From Euryodendron excelsum (taxonomy: Eukaryota > Streptophyta > Magnoliopsida > Ericales > Pentaphylacaceae), in assembly GCA_033060915.1 (NCBI GenBank), contig CM065392.1, positions 20,304,501-20,368,500 of the forward strand: DNA of 64,000 bases. Reading direction: 5' to 3'. The notes under the pieces were generated by a model. That model had not been told where the DNA came from and did not search any database. It worked only from the letters and a program-made list of their open reading frames with translations. The position numbers were made by a program, and so were the translations under genes. Shown piece after piece: positions 36,186 to 47,560 of this stretch (its first letter is position 1; each line of letters begins with the position of its first letter).

Positions 36186-36199
36186 TAGCTCTGATACCA
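36186..36199 (-). promoter_or_regulatory. Primer-binding site of SIRE-like element
   Basis: TGGTATCAGAGCTA on minus, 2 bp inside the 5' LTR end, complementary to initiator Met-tRNA. Confidence 0.93.
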
Positions 36200-36201
36200 A
36201 T

Positions 36202-38460
36202 TGTTGGTCCAAAAGGCAACCCAAGAGTGGGGGTGAATTGGGTTTTTCAAAGATTAATACTAGTTAAGATTAATTAAAATTAATATAAGCAATATAATAG
36301 TGATCAAACTATATGTGATGCAATGTAATCAGTAAAAATAAAGAAAACAAAGCAATAAAAGGGAGACACAGATTTACCGAGGTTCAACCACAAACCGTGG
36401 CCTACGTCCTCACCTCAAGACCTCCTTGAAGTCTTCTTCCACTATGTAACCTCCAATTACAAATGGGTTGCTGATTGATAAAGTGCTCAGCTCACTATAC
36501 ACAAGAACTCCTCACCGAGCTCTTCAATCTCCAAGTGGTTTTGTCCAAGCTTCACTCAAACTTATAAGAGTTTTGCTTTCACAAGAGAACTCTCAAATTC
36601 TCAATTACAAGTGTGTAAAAGTATACAAATAACTAACACACTCTCTAGCAAGAGTAGATTTTACAATCAAAGCTCACAGATGAAGACAAGAAGAATATTC
36701 AGCGTATATCAGTAAATCAGTCAGCTTGATTTTGTTTTTATCTTCCATCACTTGTATAAATGCAGTTAGAAGCTTATATATAAACCCCTGTATTGATTTC
36801 ATCCATTAAAGGTTGTTGGGTATCATTAATGTACGTCCAGTCCGTTATAACGTTAAGAAAAATAGCCGTTATATCTAAGGAGTCGGCTCCAGGTTTGTGG
36901 AGTCGACACTTTCTGCTTCTGCATTTACCAGATGTTGTTCACTGACTTCATGAGTCCGATCTTTATATCAATGAGGGGACTCTTTGTTCATTCTGTCTTC
37001 ACATCTTTGACTTCTGTTGTCATGAGGCGACTTTTCATCTTCAGGTGTCCACTCTTTGTTCATTCGATCTTCAGCCTTTTACTTCTATTGTCATGAGGCG
37101 GCTCTTCGTCTTCATGTGTCCGCTCATTGATCATGTCATCTTTAAGCCTTTGCATCTGTTTCCATGAGGCGACTCTTCGTCTTCATGTGTCCGCTCATTG
37201 ATCATGTCATCTTTAAGCCTTTGCATCTGTTTCCATGAGGCGACTCTTCATTACAATGAGTCCACTCATTATCTGTTTGGCCTCCAGGCTTTTTGCTTCT
37301 GTGATCAAGAGGCGACTCTTTATTTTTCATGAGTCTGCTCATTGTTCATTTTGTTTTCAGGCCTTTTGCTTCTGTAATCATGAGGTGACTCCTCATTTCC
37401 CTGAGTCCCCTCATTTTTCATTTGGTCTTTAAGCCTTTTGGCTTCTGTAATCAAGAGGCGACTCCTCATTTCCATGAGTCCCTCATTGTCCAGAAATCTA
37501 CTTTCTGACTTCTAATGATTTAGCTCATTTTAGCACTAATGTAAGATCTTGAAGGAGTATTTCTTTGGGATATGATGATCAATCAAAGGTCTTTAACTCA
37601 TCAGAGTTAACTTCCATTCAATTTAGATTGAATCAATCATTGAATATTGATCTTCCCTTGACTCTCAAACTGTCAAAGCTTCATTCGATCAATGTTCATC
37701 TTTTCTTCTTCATTTGCAAAGCTTTCTTCTTTCATTGTAGAAGATCTTCTTCAATGCCAACCTTCCTCAATTATATAGAGCTTCACAATGCTTTATTTAT
37801 GATTTCCTCTCTTTGCTAGCAATTCTTCTTTCTTATTTACAGATCACTTCAGTGAGACTTTTGCAGGCTTGATGAAATCTCTTCATTTACCTAGTCTTCA
37901 TTGATTCTTTATATTGTAAAAGAATTCTTCACTTGAATTTCAGGTAGAGATCAGACAATCATTGTGAGTCTTTTTTTCAGCAATTTCAATCGCATTATCT
38001 TGAATTGATCTTTGCATTCTTGATGAAGTTTTTTCTTGTGCCTTTTCAATCTCTTCAACAATCAATTCCTCGTCAATTGATCTTTACACTTCTTCAACTA
38101 CTCTTTGCATATTCCGATGAAGTCTTCAGTGTATCTTGAGTGCAAATCAATCTTTATTGAATTTATGCATACTTGATAGAGGTTTCATTTGAACACCTTC
38201 AATCTCTTTGAATGTAGAACATTTGTTTGAAGTAGAGATAGGTAACAGTCCTCTGTTTGGTTCATTGCATAGTTCTTGAATTTGTTGTGCATTCTCTTTG
38301 ACATGCATTAGACTTAAGATTGAACTTTAAGTCTATATTATGAATTTTGTTAATCTGCACACTAAGTAGAGTCATTAGTAAAATAACACAAGGTTTAGTT
38401 ATCATCAAAATCAATATAGGAATTAACCTTGAGTCAACAAGGGTCAACTTTGAGTCAACA
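36202..38460 (-). repeat. 5' LTR of SIRE-like element, 2,259 bp
   Basis: On minus it begins TGTTGACTCAAAG at 38,460 and ends GGACCAACA at 36,202. It has the same content as the 3' LTR plus an extra 71 bp tandem unit: copies begin at 37,093, 37,164 and 37,235. Confidence 0.95.
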
Positions 38461-39387
38461 CTATTAAGACCTAGGATCAATATGGTTCACTATTGTGCGA
38501 TTTGGGCCTTGGCCTGTGAGTCTTTAAAATGCATTGTACTAAATAAATACAAGTGTTTACATATATGACACTTCTCAATTTCTTTCTTAGGATAATGTGG
38601 GATCATAGCACATAAACGCAGCCTACCACTACCATAGTCTGTTGGGTATTTTGTCTCTGCTCAAATGCAACCACTTAGGTTTCACAGTTTACCCTATAAA
38701 GGGCAACAAGTTCCTACATTTGGTTGGATTCGTAAACTTCTAGTTGGGATTGACTCTGATAGCATTTTATTATGACATAGGATCCATAGGATACAACATT
38801 ATTAACTTTAGGTCTTAGCTCATATGACTTTAAAATGTTTTGTGCTATTAAATAAAAATAGCTACATATATAGCATTTCCACTCTCCTTACTCAAGTTAT
38901 ATGAAATCATATTGCATAGTCTATGACGCTGCCTGTCACTCTTATAGTTTGCTAGGTATCTCGTTTCCACTCATGTACAACCGCTTGGGTCTCACAATTC
39001 ACTTTTGAAGAGCAATGTGTCCTAGCAATGGGCTGCATCCACACACTTCTGGCTGGATTTGGCTCAGATACTAATCTATCAAGACTCAGGATCTACATGG
39101 TACAATATCGTGTGTGAATCTAACCCAATATGTAGACACATTCTGCTTTAGGTGTTAGATTGTGAGACTCAGATGGTTTTACGTAAATGGGGACGAGATG
39201 CCTAACATGCTACTGTAGTAACATACTAGTTCCTAAACTATGCGCTATGATTTATATTGCCTTGGGAAGGAGAAAGAAGTGCTATATATGTAAACATTTA
39301 TATTAACTTGATACAATCTGTTTTAAAACTGTGCAAATTGAGGCCCAAAGTATGTAATATTGTACTATGTGAATTGGTTCGTGAGGT
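38461..39387. repeat. Foldback-type repeat, about 925 bp, with TSD GCACT
   Basis: Inserted in the copia RNase H. GCACT occurs at 26,686-26,690 and 39,388-39,392; the SIRE element later landed 3 bp inside its left end. Left end (from 38,466) and right end (39,240-39,387) are inverted copies sharing cactattgtgcgatttgggcc-like, actttaaaatg and tttacatatat..cacttct blocks. Inside are about 2.3 direct units of some 308 bp, starting near 38,461, 38,769 and 39,077. Each ends in a ctctgatagca/ctcagatacta phrase that resembles a Met-tRNA primer site on the minus strand. No coding capacity. It may be a TRIM-derived composite. Confidence 0.65.
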
Positions 39388-39540
39388 GCACTTTGACTAT
39401 TCAAATTGCAGTCATCAAGATTTTGTCCAAGTCACACAAAATACTCTGAAATTGTCTCATCTTCTTGCAAGTTTCTGTCATTGCAACATATTCTACTTCT
39501 GTAGTCAAAATAATCACAATCTACTGTAACTAAGAGACCT
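39388..39540 (-). pseudogene. copia RNase H (right part of split gene)
   Basis: Minus-strand TTEVEYVAMTETCKKMRQFQ with the catalytic-Glu region of RNase H, then a frameshift and NLNSQSA ending at the GCACT site. The rest of the motif (IDITKH) resumes at 26,690. It belongs with 26,475-26,690. Confidence 0.8.
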
Positions 39541-41640
39541 AATTAATTTCATCACTGTCGAGAGTAACCACATACTTATGCTTTCGTAAAAATCCTACTA
39601 CTTGGGTTTTTTTGCGTTAACATTTCTCTGTAGATTTATCGAACAATGAGTATTCAAGATTATTAGTCACGATTACCAAAGACTCGTCAATTTTAGTATT
39701 ATCGGTGACTTCCGTCAAGATTACCGAAGACTCACCATGACATCATTATTGAAGACTTCTTAGTCAAGATCACCGAATATTACCGATGACTTTTATCCAA
39801 TTTAACCGATGACTTGTAGTTCATATTAGTGGAACACTTCGACTTAGCCTTTTCAAATACTCAAGCTAGTGACAAATCAAAGACGTGTGGAAAGGTTCAT
39901 GTGCCGAAAGTTCTAATTTATGGATTCCAATTGAGTTCAATATTTGCAGTTTGACATGTATTTCTTTTTTCTTACAATAGAAGTACCTCGTTGATATTTA
40001 ATTTTTAGTCTTACCTTTGATATATCATCCTTGTAAATAAATGTTTTATACAATTACCAGCTAGAATATTGCTCTAACAATCTTATTAAATCATCTACAA
40101 AATCTGTTTACCAGTATCACGTGGTAATATTAACTTGTAACTTTTATCTTTTTCACTAGAAATTATTCTAGATTTGTTGATAAGTTAATTTAACATCTAA
40201 ACCTATGTTACTAGGCACATGTATTGTTCCAGTGCTTGGAACGGAAACAGGAACGTAACACGTCACAAACTTTAAAATAAGATACAAGAGGAACATCTTT
40301 AGAATTTAAGATACTTTTAAAGCAATTTTTTTTTTTTTTGAACAATTAGACATCTAATAAAATAGTCTTTTTTTTAAAATTAATTATATAAAAATACATT
40401 TCTAGGAGTTTTACAATCCATTTCTTTTTGCATATTTTCTGACAAACCTCTATTTTCTCTGTATTCTTATTCATTATATTTGTTCTTTATCCCTAAGGTA
40501 AAATTTTAGAAAATAAATAGAAAATTTTTTTTTTAAATCACATTGAATAGCCAAATTTACCGTTTTGAAATGAAATGTATCAGGTTTTAACATGGTTCAA
40601 AAAATGTAAATCGCTAGAATATTAGAGTTTTTTCATGACACTAATTGAAAAAAAAATAATCAGGTTGAAAATCAGCTAATGACAATTATTTCATAATTTT
40701 TAATTTTTATTCTCATTTAGCATGATTTCTTTCGGCTTGTGTCAAAACTTTTATAACACTGACATTATATCAAAACTAATAGCAGAGATATTGGTGTAAT
40801 TTGACGTTTTAGTTGAACCAATCACCTTAACCTTAGTTGTTTGGATCTCTCTTTCACAGGTTTCTCTGGAGAGCATCTTCTGTGATTGCAATTTCCATGT
40901 TTCTCTTTTTTTTTTTTTTTTTTCATGTTCACTTGGGAGCATTGATCGCACAGTTAAATGAACTTTACCTTCCATAAAACCATTTTAGCAGCAAGGTCCC
41001 ATCAACTCTTTTAGAGCCTGAAAATAATTTTCTGTTAGGTACTTTCATCGACAATTTCGAAGGACAAAATCGAGTTCCTCAACTAATGACCTAAGTTTTT
41101 TTTCGCAATTGGAGGGAATTCAATGGGTTCTTACCTGAAGCGATGAGGGTTTGTGAACGCCTCAACTTTTGAGGCTCACCCGTTCTTCAACAACATTAAG
41201 AAGTATAAAAGAAGGAAAAAGAAAATTTGAACTTATTTTCAACAGAGACCGTGTACATTAGATTATACAAGTAATGAACATTAGCATATATAAATATATG
41301 TATATATATTGAAAAGGTATATACTCGATTTTTATAATTTACATTTTCCTAGTCGAGGTAGGTAACTCAACTGGTGAAAAATTCAGCCTTTTCTGAATTG
41401 AGTGTTTTCTTATTATTATGCAGAATATTAGTTTTAAGGTCCACTTATATGGTTTGTGTAGTACTCATTATTCATAGCGCTGCGTTTTTATTTTTTATTT
41501 TTTATTTTCATTTTCTAATCAAATATGCAGTCTAGCACTTAAAATTCCCCACAGAGAAAAATAGCAATCAGCATTTTCAACGGTGTAGCACTTCTGTACA
41601 TTAGACTAGTAATTACACTGAAGTTAACGTGTTACTCACT
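39541..41640. other. AT-rich spacer upstream of the RLP locus
   Basis: No gene was recognised. At 39,640-39,830 short degenerate repeats of the type gattaccgaagactc/accgatgactt occur. 39,880-39,960 matches 46,205-46,275 on the other side of the RLP locus. T-rich homopolymers lie at 40,326-40,340 and 40,907-40,923. Confidence 0.5.
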
Positions 41641-41648
41641 CGAAACCC

Positions 41649-41656
41649 TATATAAG
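41649..41656 (+). promoter_or_regulatory. TATA box of the RLP locus
   Basis: TATATAAG, 45 bp before the ATG at 41,701. This is a plausible core promoter with a very short leader. Confidence 0.65.
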
Positions 41657-41700
41657 GCAACAATCCTGGTTCCATTAAATTTGCTCAGAGAAAAAGAAAA

Positions 41701-43869
41701 ATGAGAATGACCGTAACTGCACTTCCAACTTCAAATATGACCCTCTGGCTATTCTGCATATTATTTTGTTTTCTCACTATACCGCTGAGGCATGCCAATG
41801 CCTTTACAACCAGTTCCTCCACCTCCATCCTCGCCTCCGGAACCTCATTTGCTGGAAATGAGACTGACCGTCTTGCCTTGCTTGCATTCAAGTCGAAGAT
41901 TACTCATGATCCACAAGGGGCCTTGAGCACTTGGAATAATTCTCTCCATTTCTGCAAATGGCAAGGTGTTTTATGCGGTCTTCGGCACCAGAGGGTCATT
42001 GCCTTGAATCTAACGTCAGAACAGTTGGTGGGTTTCTTGTCCCCTTATATTGGCAATTTGAGCTTCCTTAGGGCAATCATGCTCTCTAACAACACCCTTC
42101 AAGGTGAAATCCCACAAGAAGTTGGTCGTTTGTTGAGGTTAGAAATTTTAAACCTCCGCCACAACTCCCTCTCCGGAGAAATTCCAACTAACCTATCCCA
42201 TTGTTCCCTTCTTCGTGTACTAGGCTTGTCAGACAATCAACTGACAGGTCGCATTCCCTCATCCATAACTGACCTTCCAAAGCTGCAATTTTTAGCAATT
42301 AGAGAGAATAAGCTTAGTGGTGATCTCCCATATTCTTTTTCCAACCAATCGATTCTTGTTACTCTAGATTTATCAGACAATCAATTGACAGGTCACGTTC
42401 CCTCATCCATAACTGACCTTCCAAAGCTAGAGTACCTTCTTTTTCCATCAAATAAGTTAAGTGGCACTGTCGAGCTGCATATGTTTGCAAAGCTTGAAAA
42501 TCTATGGTACCTTGATCTTTCAAACAGTGGCCTATCACTCACCACCACAACTCCATCCGCTCCCCTTTCCCTAGCATTAGGACATTGTTATTGTCTTCCT
42601 GCAACTTAAGTAAAATTCCTGCATTTCTGAAACACCAAAAGGAATTGGAGGCACTAGACCTTTCAAACAACAATCTAAATTGAGGAACCCCATCTATTGA
42701 TCTGCAGCCACAGTTCTATTCAAATTATTGATTTATCCAATAACCAATTATGCGGATTAATCCCAGCCTGTTTGGGAAATTTTAGTTTATCGCTTCTAAA
42801 TTTGCAACAGAACAATTTCCATGGAACCATCCCTCAGACATTTGGATACCAATCCATGTTGCAAACACTTGACATTAGCCACAATGGATTGCAAGGGGTG
42901 CTTCCAAGATCAATAGCCAATTGCACAAAGCTGGAGGTTTTGAATCTGGGTCATAATTTGGTAGCTGATATTTTTCCATTTTGGTTGGAGAACCTGCCTG
43001 AGTTGAAGGTTCTTGTCTTGCAAGGTAATAGATTCCATGGTCCAATAGGACAGCCAAGCAGTAGATCAGCTTTCACCAATTTGCATATCATCGACGTGTC
43101 TCACAACGGATTTACCGGTGCTTTGCCATCAAAATACTTTGAGAGCTGGCATTCAATGATGATGGCTGATAAAGACGCATCCAAATCGAGATACTTGGTC
43201 TATGGAGGTTACTATATTGACTCTTTGACCATAATGAATAAAGGACTGGAAATGAAATTGGTAAGGATCCTCACAATCTTCAGAGCAGTTGATTTCTCAT
43301 ACAAGAAGTTCCATGGAGGGATTCCCATATTCATTGGAAGACTTAAATCGCTACATGTCCTAAATCTCTCAGGAAATGGCCTTACAGGACATATTCCAGT
43401 TTCCTTGGTGAATCTAACTGAGCTCGAATCATTGGATATGTCCCAAAACAAGTTATTCGGCAAAATCCCTAAGCAACTGACAAGCTTGACATTCCTTGAA
43501 GTTTTTGATGTCTCACAAAAAAATCTAACGGGGCTTATAGCACGAGGCCGACAATTTGAAACATTTTCAAACACTTCCTATGAGGGAAATACTGGCTTGT
43601 GTGGGTTTCCGTTGTCAAAGAAATGTGGGAATGTCAAGGTAGCACAATCACCTTCTTCACCATCCCAGTTAAGCTACAACTTCAACTTCAAAGCTGATGT
43701 CTTAGGCTGGGAAGCAGTGTTGATGGGATATGGATGTGGAGTAGTCTTCGGTTTGGTTATTGGAAGTTGCATAATTCGAAGGAAAGAAGAATGGTTTATG
43801 AGAGTTTTTGCCATAAAAATGCATCAACATGGGAAAAGATCAAAGAAGGTTAGGAAGCAACATGGATGA
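41701..43869 (+). pseudogene. LRR receptor-like protein (RLP), nearly full length, disrupted
   Basis: ATG at 41,701. Residues 1-34 are a signal peptide. An LRR N-cap follows with NETDRLALLAFKSKITHDPQ and HFCKWQGVLCG, then LRRs (for example LEILNLRHNSLSGEIP). The frame ends with TAA at 42,607. A shifted frame continues the homology (CNLSKIPAFL, LEALDLSNNNLN) to a TGA near 42,680. The original frame is open again from about 42,697 to 43,869. It holds more LRRs, an island domain (YYIDSLTIMNKGLEMKLV), a C-terminal cap (GNTGLCGFPLSKKC), one membrane helix (VLMGYGCGVVFGLVIGSCII) and a short basic tail. There is no kinase. RLPs act at the plasma membrane as immune or developmental receptors. Two breaks and a missing stretch of central LRRs make this a probable pseudogene. 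A small intron would not remove the TAA. Confidence 0.88.
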
Positions 43870-45544
43870 AAATGACAAGTGAAATAGCGGTGTCATTCCT
43901 CAGTGATTATGAAGGAGAGCTACATCAGTTTTAACTATTGGATTTTACGTTTACTCCTTTGTATTGTATTCCCAATCTGGCAAACTGTATCAAACTATGC
44001 CAAAAAAGTACATTAGGTTCAGATGGGTGTTGTTCTCTGTTTCGTAGGTCCCAAATTAGAGAACAAGCAAATTTGTTTTTTGACTTCCAAAGAGATTACT
44101 AAATAGACCACTTGATCTTTTTCCTTTATGTTATTGGGATCTAATAAATCAATCTACATGTATACTCATTTAGACTGGTAAGTACTGAAAGACTTCTATG
44201 GTACTGGAAGTCCTCAGTGCACTTTTTGGGTTCCTTCAAATCATTTCTCTCACTTCAATAAAGCGACGAAACCTCCTGAATGCATTTGGACTTGAAGTCC
44301 AAGCGGTTCCATTTCTTGCAAAGCTTCAGCAGCTTGCTAGCTAGGTATTATGTTCATACAACAAAGTTGGAAGGGAAAATTCAAAATGCATTAATGACCT
44401 TCGAAATATTACTCATCAGTCATCACCCTGTCTTAAACAGGTTTTCAACTTGTATATATGCCTAATTGTTAATTTGACATTTTATATAAGTATTAACTAC
44501 AGTATGTTCAGAAGTACTGATTTAAATATGTATATATATTATTCGCTTAATTGACTTGTTCGATCATTTGGCAGGAGGATATGGCCACAATTTTTTAGTC
44601 TGCTTGACAATACTCCTTCAACCTTCTTTGTAATCAACTCAGTAGTCATGGTAAATGATTCATGCATCATTCATTTAAGAATATACATACATGCATACAT
44701 ACTTGGATAATAAGAAGCTATGGGGCTCCATTCAGCTCTAAATCTTTGAGTGATGGATGTGATGAGTTTTCTGAAGGCAAAGAATTCTACCATTCATGAT
44801 CTCCAAAACCAGTGATGAACTCTTCTTTGCCCATGCTTTATGCCTGGAGATTGTCATCTTGATGAACATAAGGTGCTTTTTCCCAACAAATTTAGCGCCG
44901 TTCTGCAACAAACACTGGCTAATTCTTTTTTTTAAATAACCTTTCTATCAACTTGTTCCAAACCTGTGCAATATGTTACCTACATGCTAATCATATTCTT
45001 GCGCAATTTGACACTTAATGTCATAGAAAAATAAACCTCAGCTCCAAAACCAAAAAGAATATTTTTATAGCGGTTTTTCACAGTTCTGGGGAGATGAATT
45101 GAGAAGTGATGGGTCAGTGGAGAAAGGACGAGAGGAAGTGGGGAAAGAAGTAGAGTCATGAATCCTGATCAGTTTGTGCCATTAATTCGTGGAGACGACT
45201 TGCTTTGCTTTGCTAGTCCTGGGCTTGAATGCAAGACTTTGACTTGGATGGAGACTTTGAACAATGTTCTAATCTGTTTTCATACCAATTGTGCGTGTTT
45301 GAAGAGACCTCTGAAAAAGAATTGCAGTAATTTTTCTTTGTTTTTCTTGTTCCTTTTTACCTTTTGGCAACTGAAGAATTAAATAGTAACCATGGGGAAA
45401 ACCCTCTCCTGTCTGCCTAACAATAACAAATGAAAATAAAATGAGAACTTTGGATACTCCAAGTGGGTTTTGTATCCCTCGCCTAAAGGTTATATATGCC
45501 TCCAAAACCAACAGTTTACATGCATAATACATTCCCTCGACATA
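43870..45544. other. Spacer downstream of the RLP locus
   Basis: A possible polyadenylation signal AATAAA lies at 44,256 (ttcaataaagcg), about 390 bp after the stop. No further gene was recognised. A 74-codon open frame at 45,158 has no recognisable content. Confidence 0.5.
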
Positions 45545-45745
45545 ACCAAACAAACTCGAATCTTTGGATCTATCCCTAAACAAGCTATCCGGAGAGATCC
45601 CTCAACAACTGACAGGCTTTGACATTCCCTGTAATTCTTGATGTCTCACAAAATAATCTAATAAGACTTGTACTAAGAGGTGGGCAATTTGAAATATTTT
45701 AAAACACTTCATATAAGGGACATCCGAGCTTGCGTCAGCCAACGG
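45545..45745 (+). pseudogene. RLP scrap (C-terminal LRR fragment)
   Basis: About 200 bp match the RLP locus at 43,420-43,600: the LESLD.SQNKLFGKIPKQL region, then DVSQ..NL and RGRQFE. Indels destroy the frame. It ends before the membrane helix. It lies 1.7 kb beyond the larger copy. Confidence 0.85.
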
Positions 45746-46349
45746 TAGACCCCGAGAGGGGGCAAAATAGAAAAAAAAAAAAAAAAATAGTTGGTAGAAA
45801 GTTAGAAACCACTCAATGGAGGACCCATCAAATACATAAAAAGATAAAAATCATAGTAAGGTAGAATCTAAAATAAGAATGATATTTTTCACTGTATTTT
45901 AAATATACAAATATTATATTTTATAAAATATAATAATTTTATTTTAAAAAGATTTAATACCAATTGTAGTTCATTTTAACTGTATATTAAATTGTTAGTC
46001 TGTTACAATATAAAATTTTTGTTTATCAATGCAGTCCTTACTATTGTTTCTAAAATAGTAAGATTACCGAAACTCCTAGTAACATTTCCATAGACATATT
46101 GAAGATTTTTAGTAAATATTACCCAATACTTCTAGTAAGCTATTTGCAAACAATCAAAGGTTCCAGTTGAATGAACTAAAATCAAAGACTAGTAGTGCAC
46201 ATTTTTTAAACAGTCAAAGGTTCATCACCTAAAAATTCTAATTTGTGAAGCTTCCAATTGAATGCAATAATTGTAAGATTAACAATAAACATATATATGA
46301 ATATAGGAACATCAATTGATGTATTTAAGATTGTGAAAGCATACCCATT
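45746..46349. other. AT-rich spacer with a repeat shared across the RLP locus
   Basis: A poly-A run lies at 45,772-45,787. The part at 46,060-46,280 resembles 39,660-39,960 in the same orientation (shared aaggttcat..., ttctaattt, cttccaattga). Confidence 0.5.
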
Positions 46350-46733
46350 TGTTGCATGATCTTGAATTTGTAGAGAAGTAATCCAGTCCTAAAATCAAAC
46401 AGTATATTGATTATATATCCTCATCTCTATCTCCAAAACTCTAACAATAGATCTCAATAAGTAGAATACTGTCTGTTATGGAAAGAGAGTGGATTTAGCA
46501 TATATATAATGAACCTTATTGGGCCCTCCCATAAAAGGCTCTAAATAGATTTCCACAAGCCCACACTAATCGTCTAATCACATCAAACAACCAATAGGTA
46601 CACACAATCCCAGTTCATATGGATCACATCTTTATTGGGCATATTCCGAATGTCTCAACTTAACTTGGGTTTAACCCCTTTTATTAAAACTAAAATCAAT
46701 TAATGTGTACGCTCAATTCAAAAAATTCTAATA
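46350..46733 (-). repeat. 3' LTR of a minus-strand copia element, 384 bp
   Basis: Minus strand: purine tract CAAGTGGGAGAA (46,745-46,734), then TATTAGAATTT... (TGTTAG expected) to ...GATCATGCAACA at 46,350. It contains gccttttatggg and 'cactctctttccataacag' features of a U3/R. A pol tail of matching orientation lies to the right. Confidence 0.7.
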
Positions 46734-46745
46734 TTCTCCCACTTG

Positions 46746-47560
46746 AACAAATATTAATTGCAGTTAATTTTGAAAACCGTTTAAAAACGACTCTCGGGCT
46801 TAAAACAATAAAAAAAAAAAAAAAAAACTGTATGTGACCACATTTTGAAAAACTAAGTAAAGTTAAGAGACAACACCTAAAACATTCTGATCTAACAAGG
46901 CAATCAATATCGAACTAGGACAGTCAATACACGATCAATCCATGTAAGACCACTCATGATCACAAATACCAATCTCCTCATTGATATGGATCAAATGTGG
47001 TAGTGTGATGGAAAATAACACTCCTTAAGTGATCTCATAAATGTTTTATTTCTCCATCAGTCCTCAAATTCTCTTTAACTGTATACCTATTCAATAAGCA
47101 AGAGAATTTCAAAAGTTTTCAATGAAACTAACATGTCTTGCATAAATATCTTGAGAAAATTTTATGGTGTAAATTGCAAGATATACCCCAGAGTGCTTAA
47201 GTTACACCAAACTTAAGATACATCAGGGATTCTCATAATTTTAATGGATAAATTAATATGTCTCAAGATCTCAGATGGTGTCATTAATTAGACATATTTT
47301 GTATACTCAAGATAGACACTATACCTTAAGATTTAAAAAAAAAAAACTTTCATAGAAAGATTGAAAATAAAGCTTACACTCTCACATTAAAAAAAAAAAA
47401 AAAAAAACAGGAGCGAGACACCAGCAATGTGATCACAATACATGAGTATATCTTTTTCCATATGATATAAACATAACAATAATTATGATCATCAACATTA
47501 TTAAAAATATAACTGAATTGAGTCCTAACAATTGCATCAATGTCAATTAAATATAAAGGA
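46746..47560 (-). other. 3' untranslated region of the copia element
   Basis: Between the LTR purine tract and the RNase H end. No coding signal. Poly-A tracts lie at 46,810-46,827 and 47,389-47,407. Confidence 0.5.

Larger units (their letters stand above)
26694..38460 (-). mobile_element. Full-length SIRE-like Ty1/copia retrotransposon
   Basis: An 11.8 kb element in minus orientation with a perfect 5 bp TSD, CTATT (26,689-26,693 and 38,461-38,465). Order on the minus strand: 5' LTR (38,460-36,202), Met-tRNA PBS, gag with zinc knuckle, protease, integrase, RT, RNase H, an extra 3' ORF region, a polypurine tract, and 3' LTR (28,857-26,694). Long LTRs plus an extra ORF after pol identify the SIRE/Maximus lineage. 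Gag-pol has several in-frame stops and at least three frameshifts, so this copy is not autonomous. The structure is otherwise complete and the LTRs are visibly similar, implying a fairly recent insertion. Confidence 0.95.

Noticed and set aside
40751..40975. Lys-rich minus-strand open frame
   Set aside because: The Lys run is a poly-T tract; the rest has no similarity I recognise.
42697..42699. A second start codon for the C-terminal half of the RLP
   Set aside because: The codon is TTG inside a region collinear with the upstream LRRs; no promoter or signal peptide. It is the reopening of a broken frame.
42610..42706. A 97 bp intron (GTAAAA...CTGCAG) that might rescue the RLP
   Set aside because: The TAA at 42,607-42,609 lies before the donor and would stay in the transcript in the upstream frame.
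45158..45382. 74-codon open frame downstream of the RLP
   Set aside because: No recognisable domain, normal start context or splice partners.
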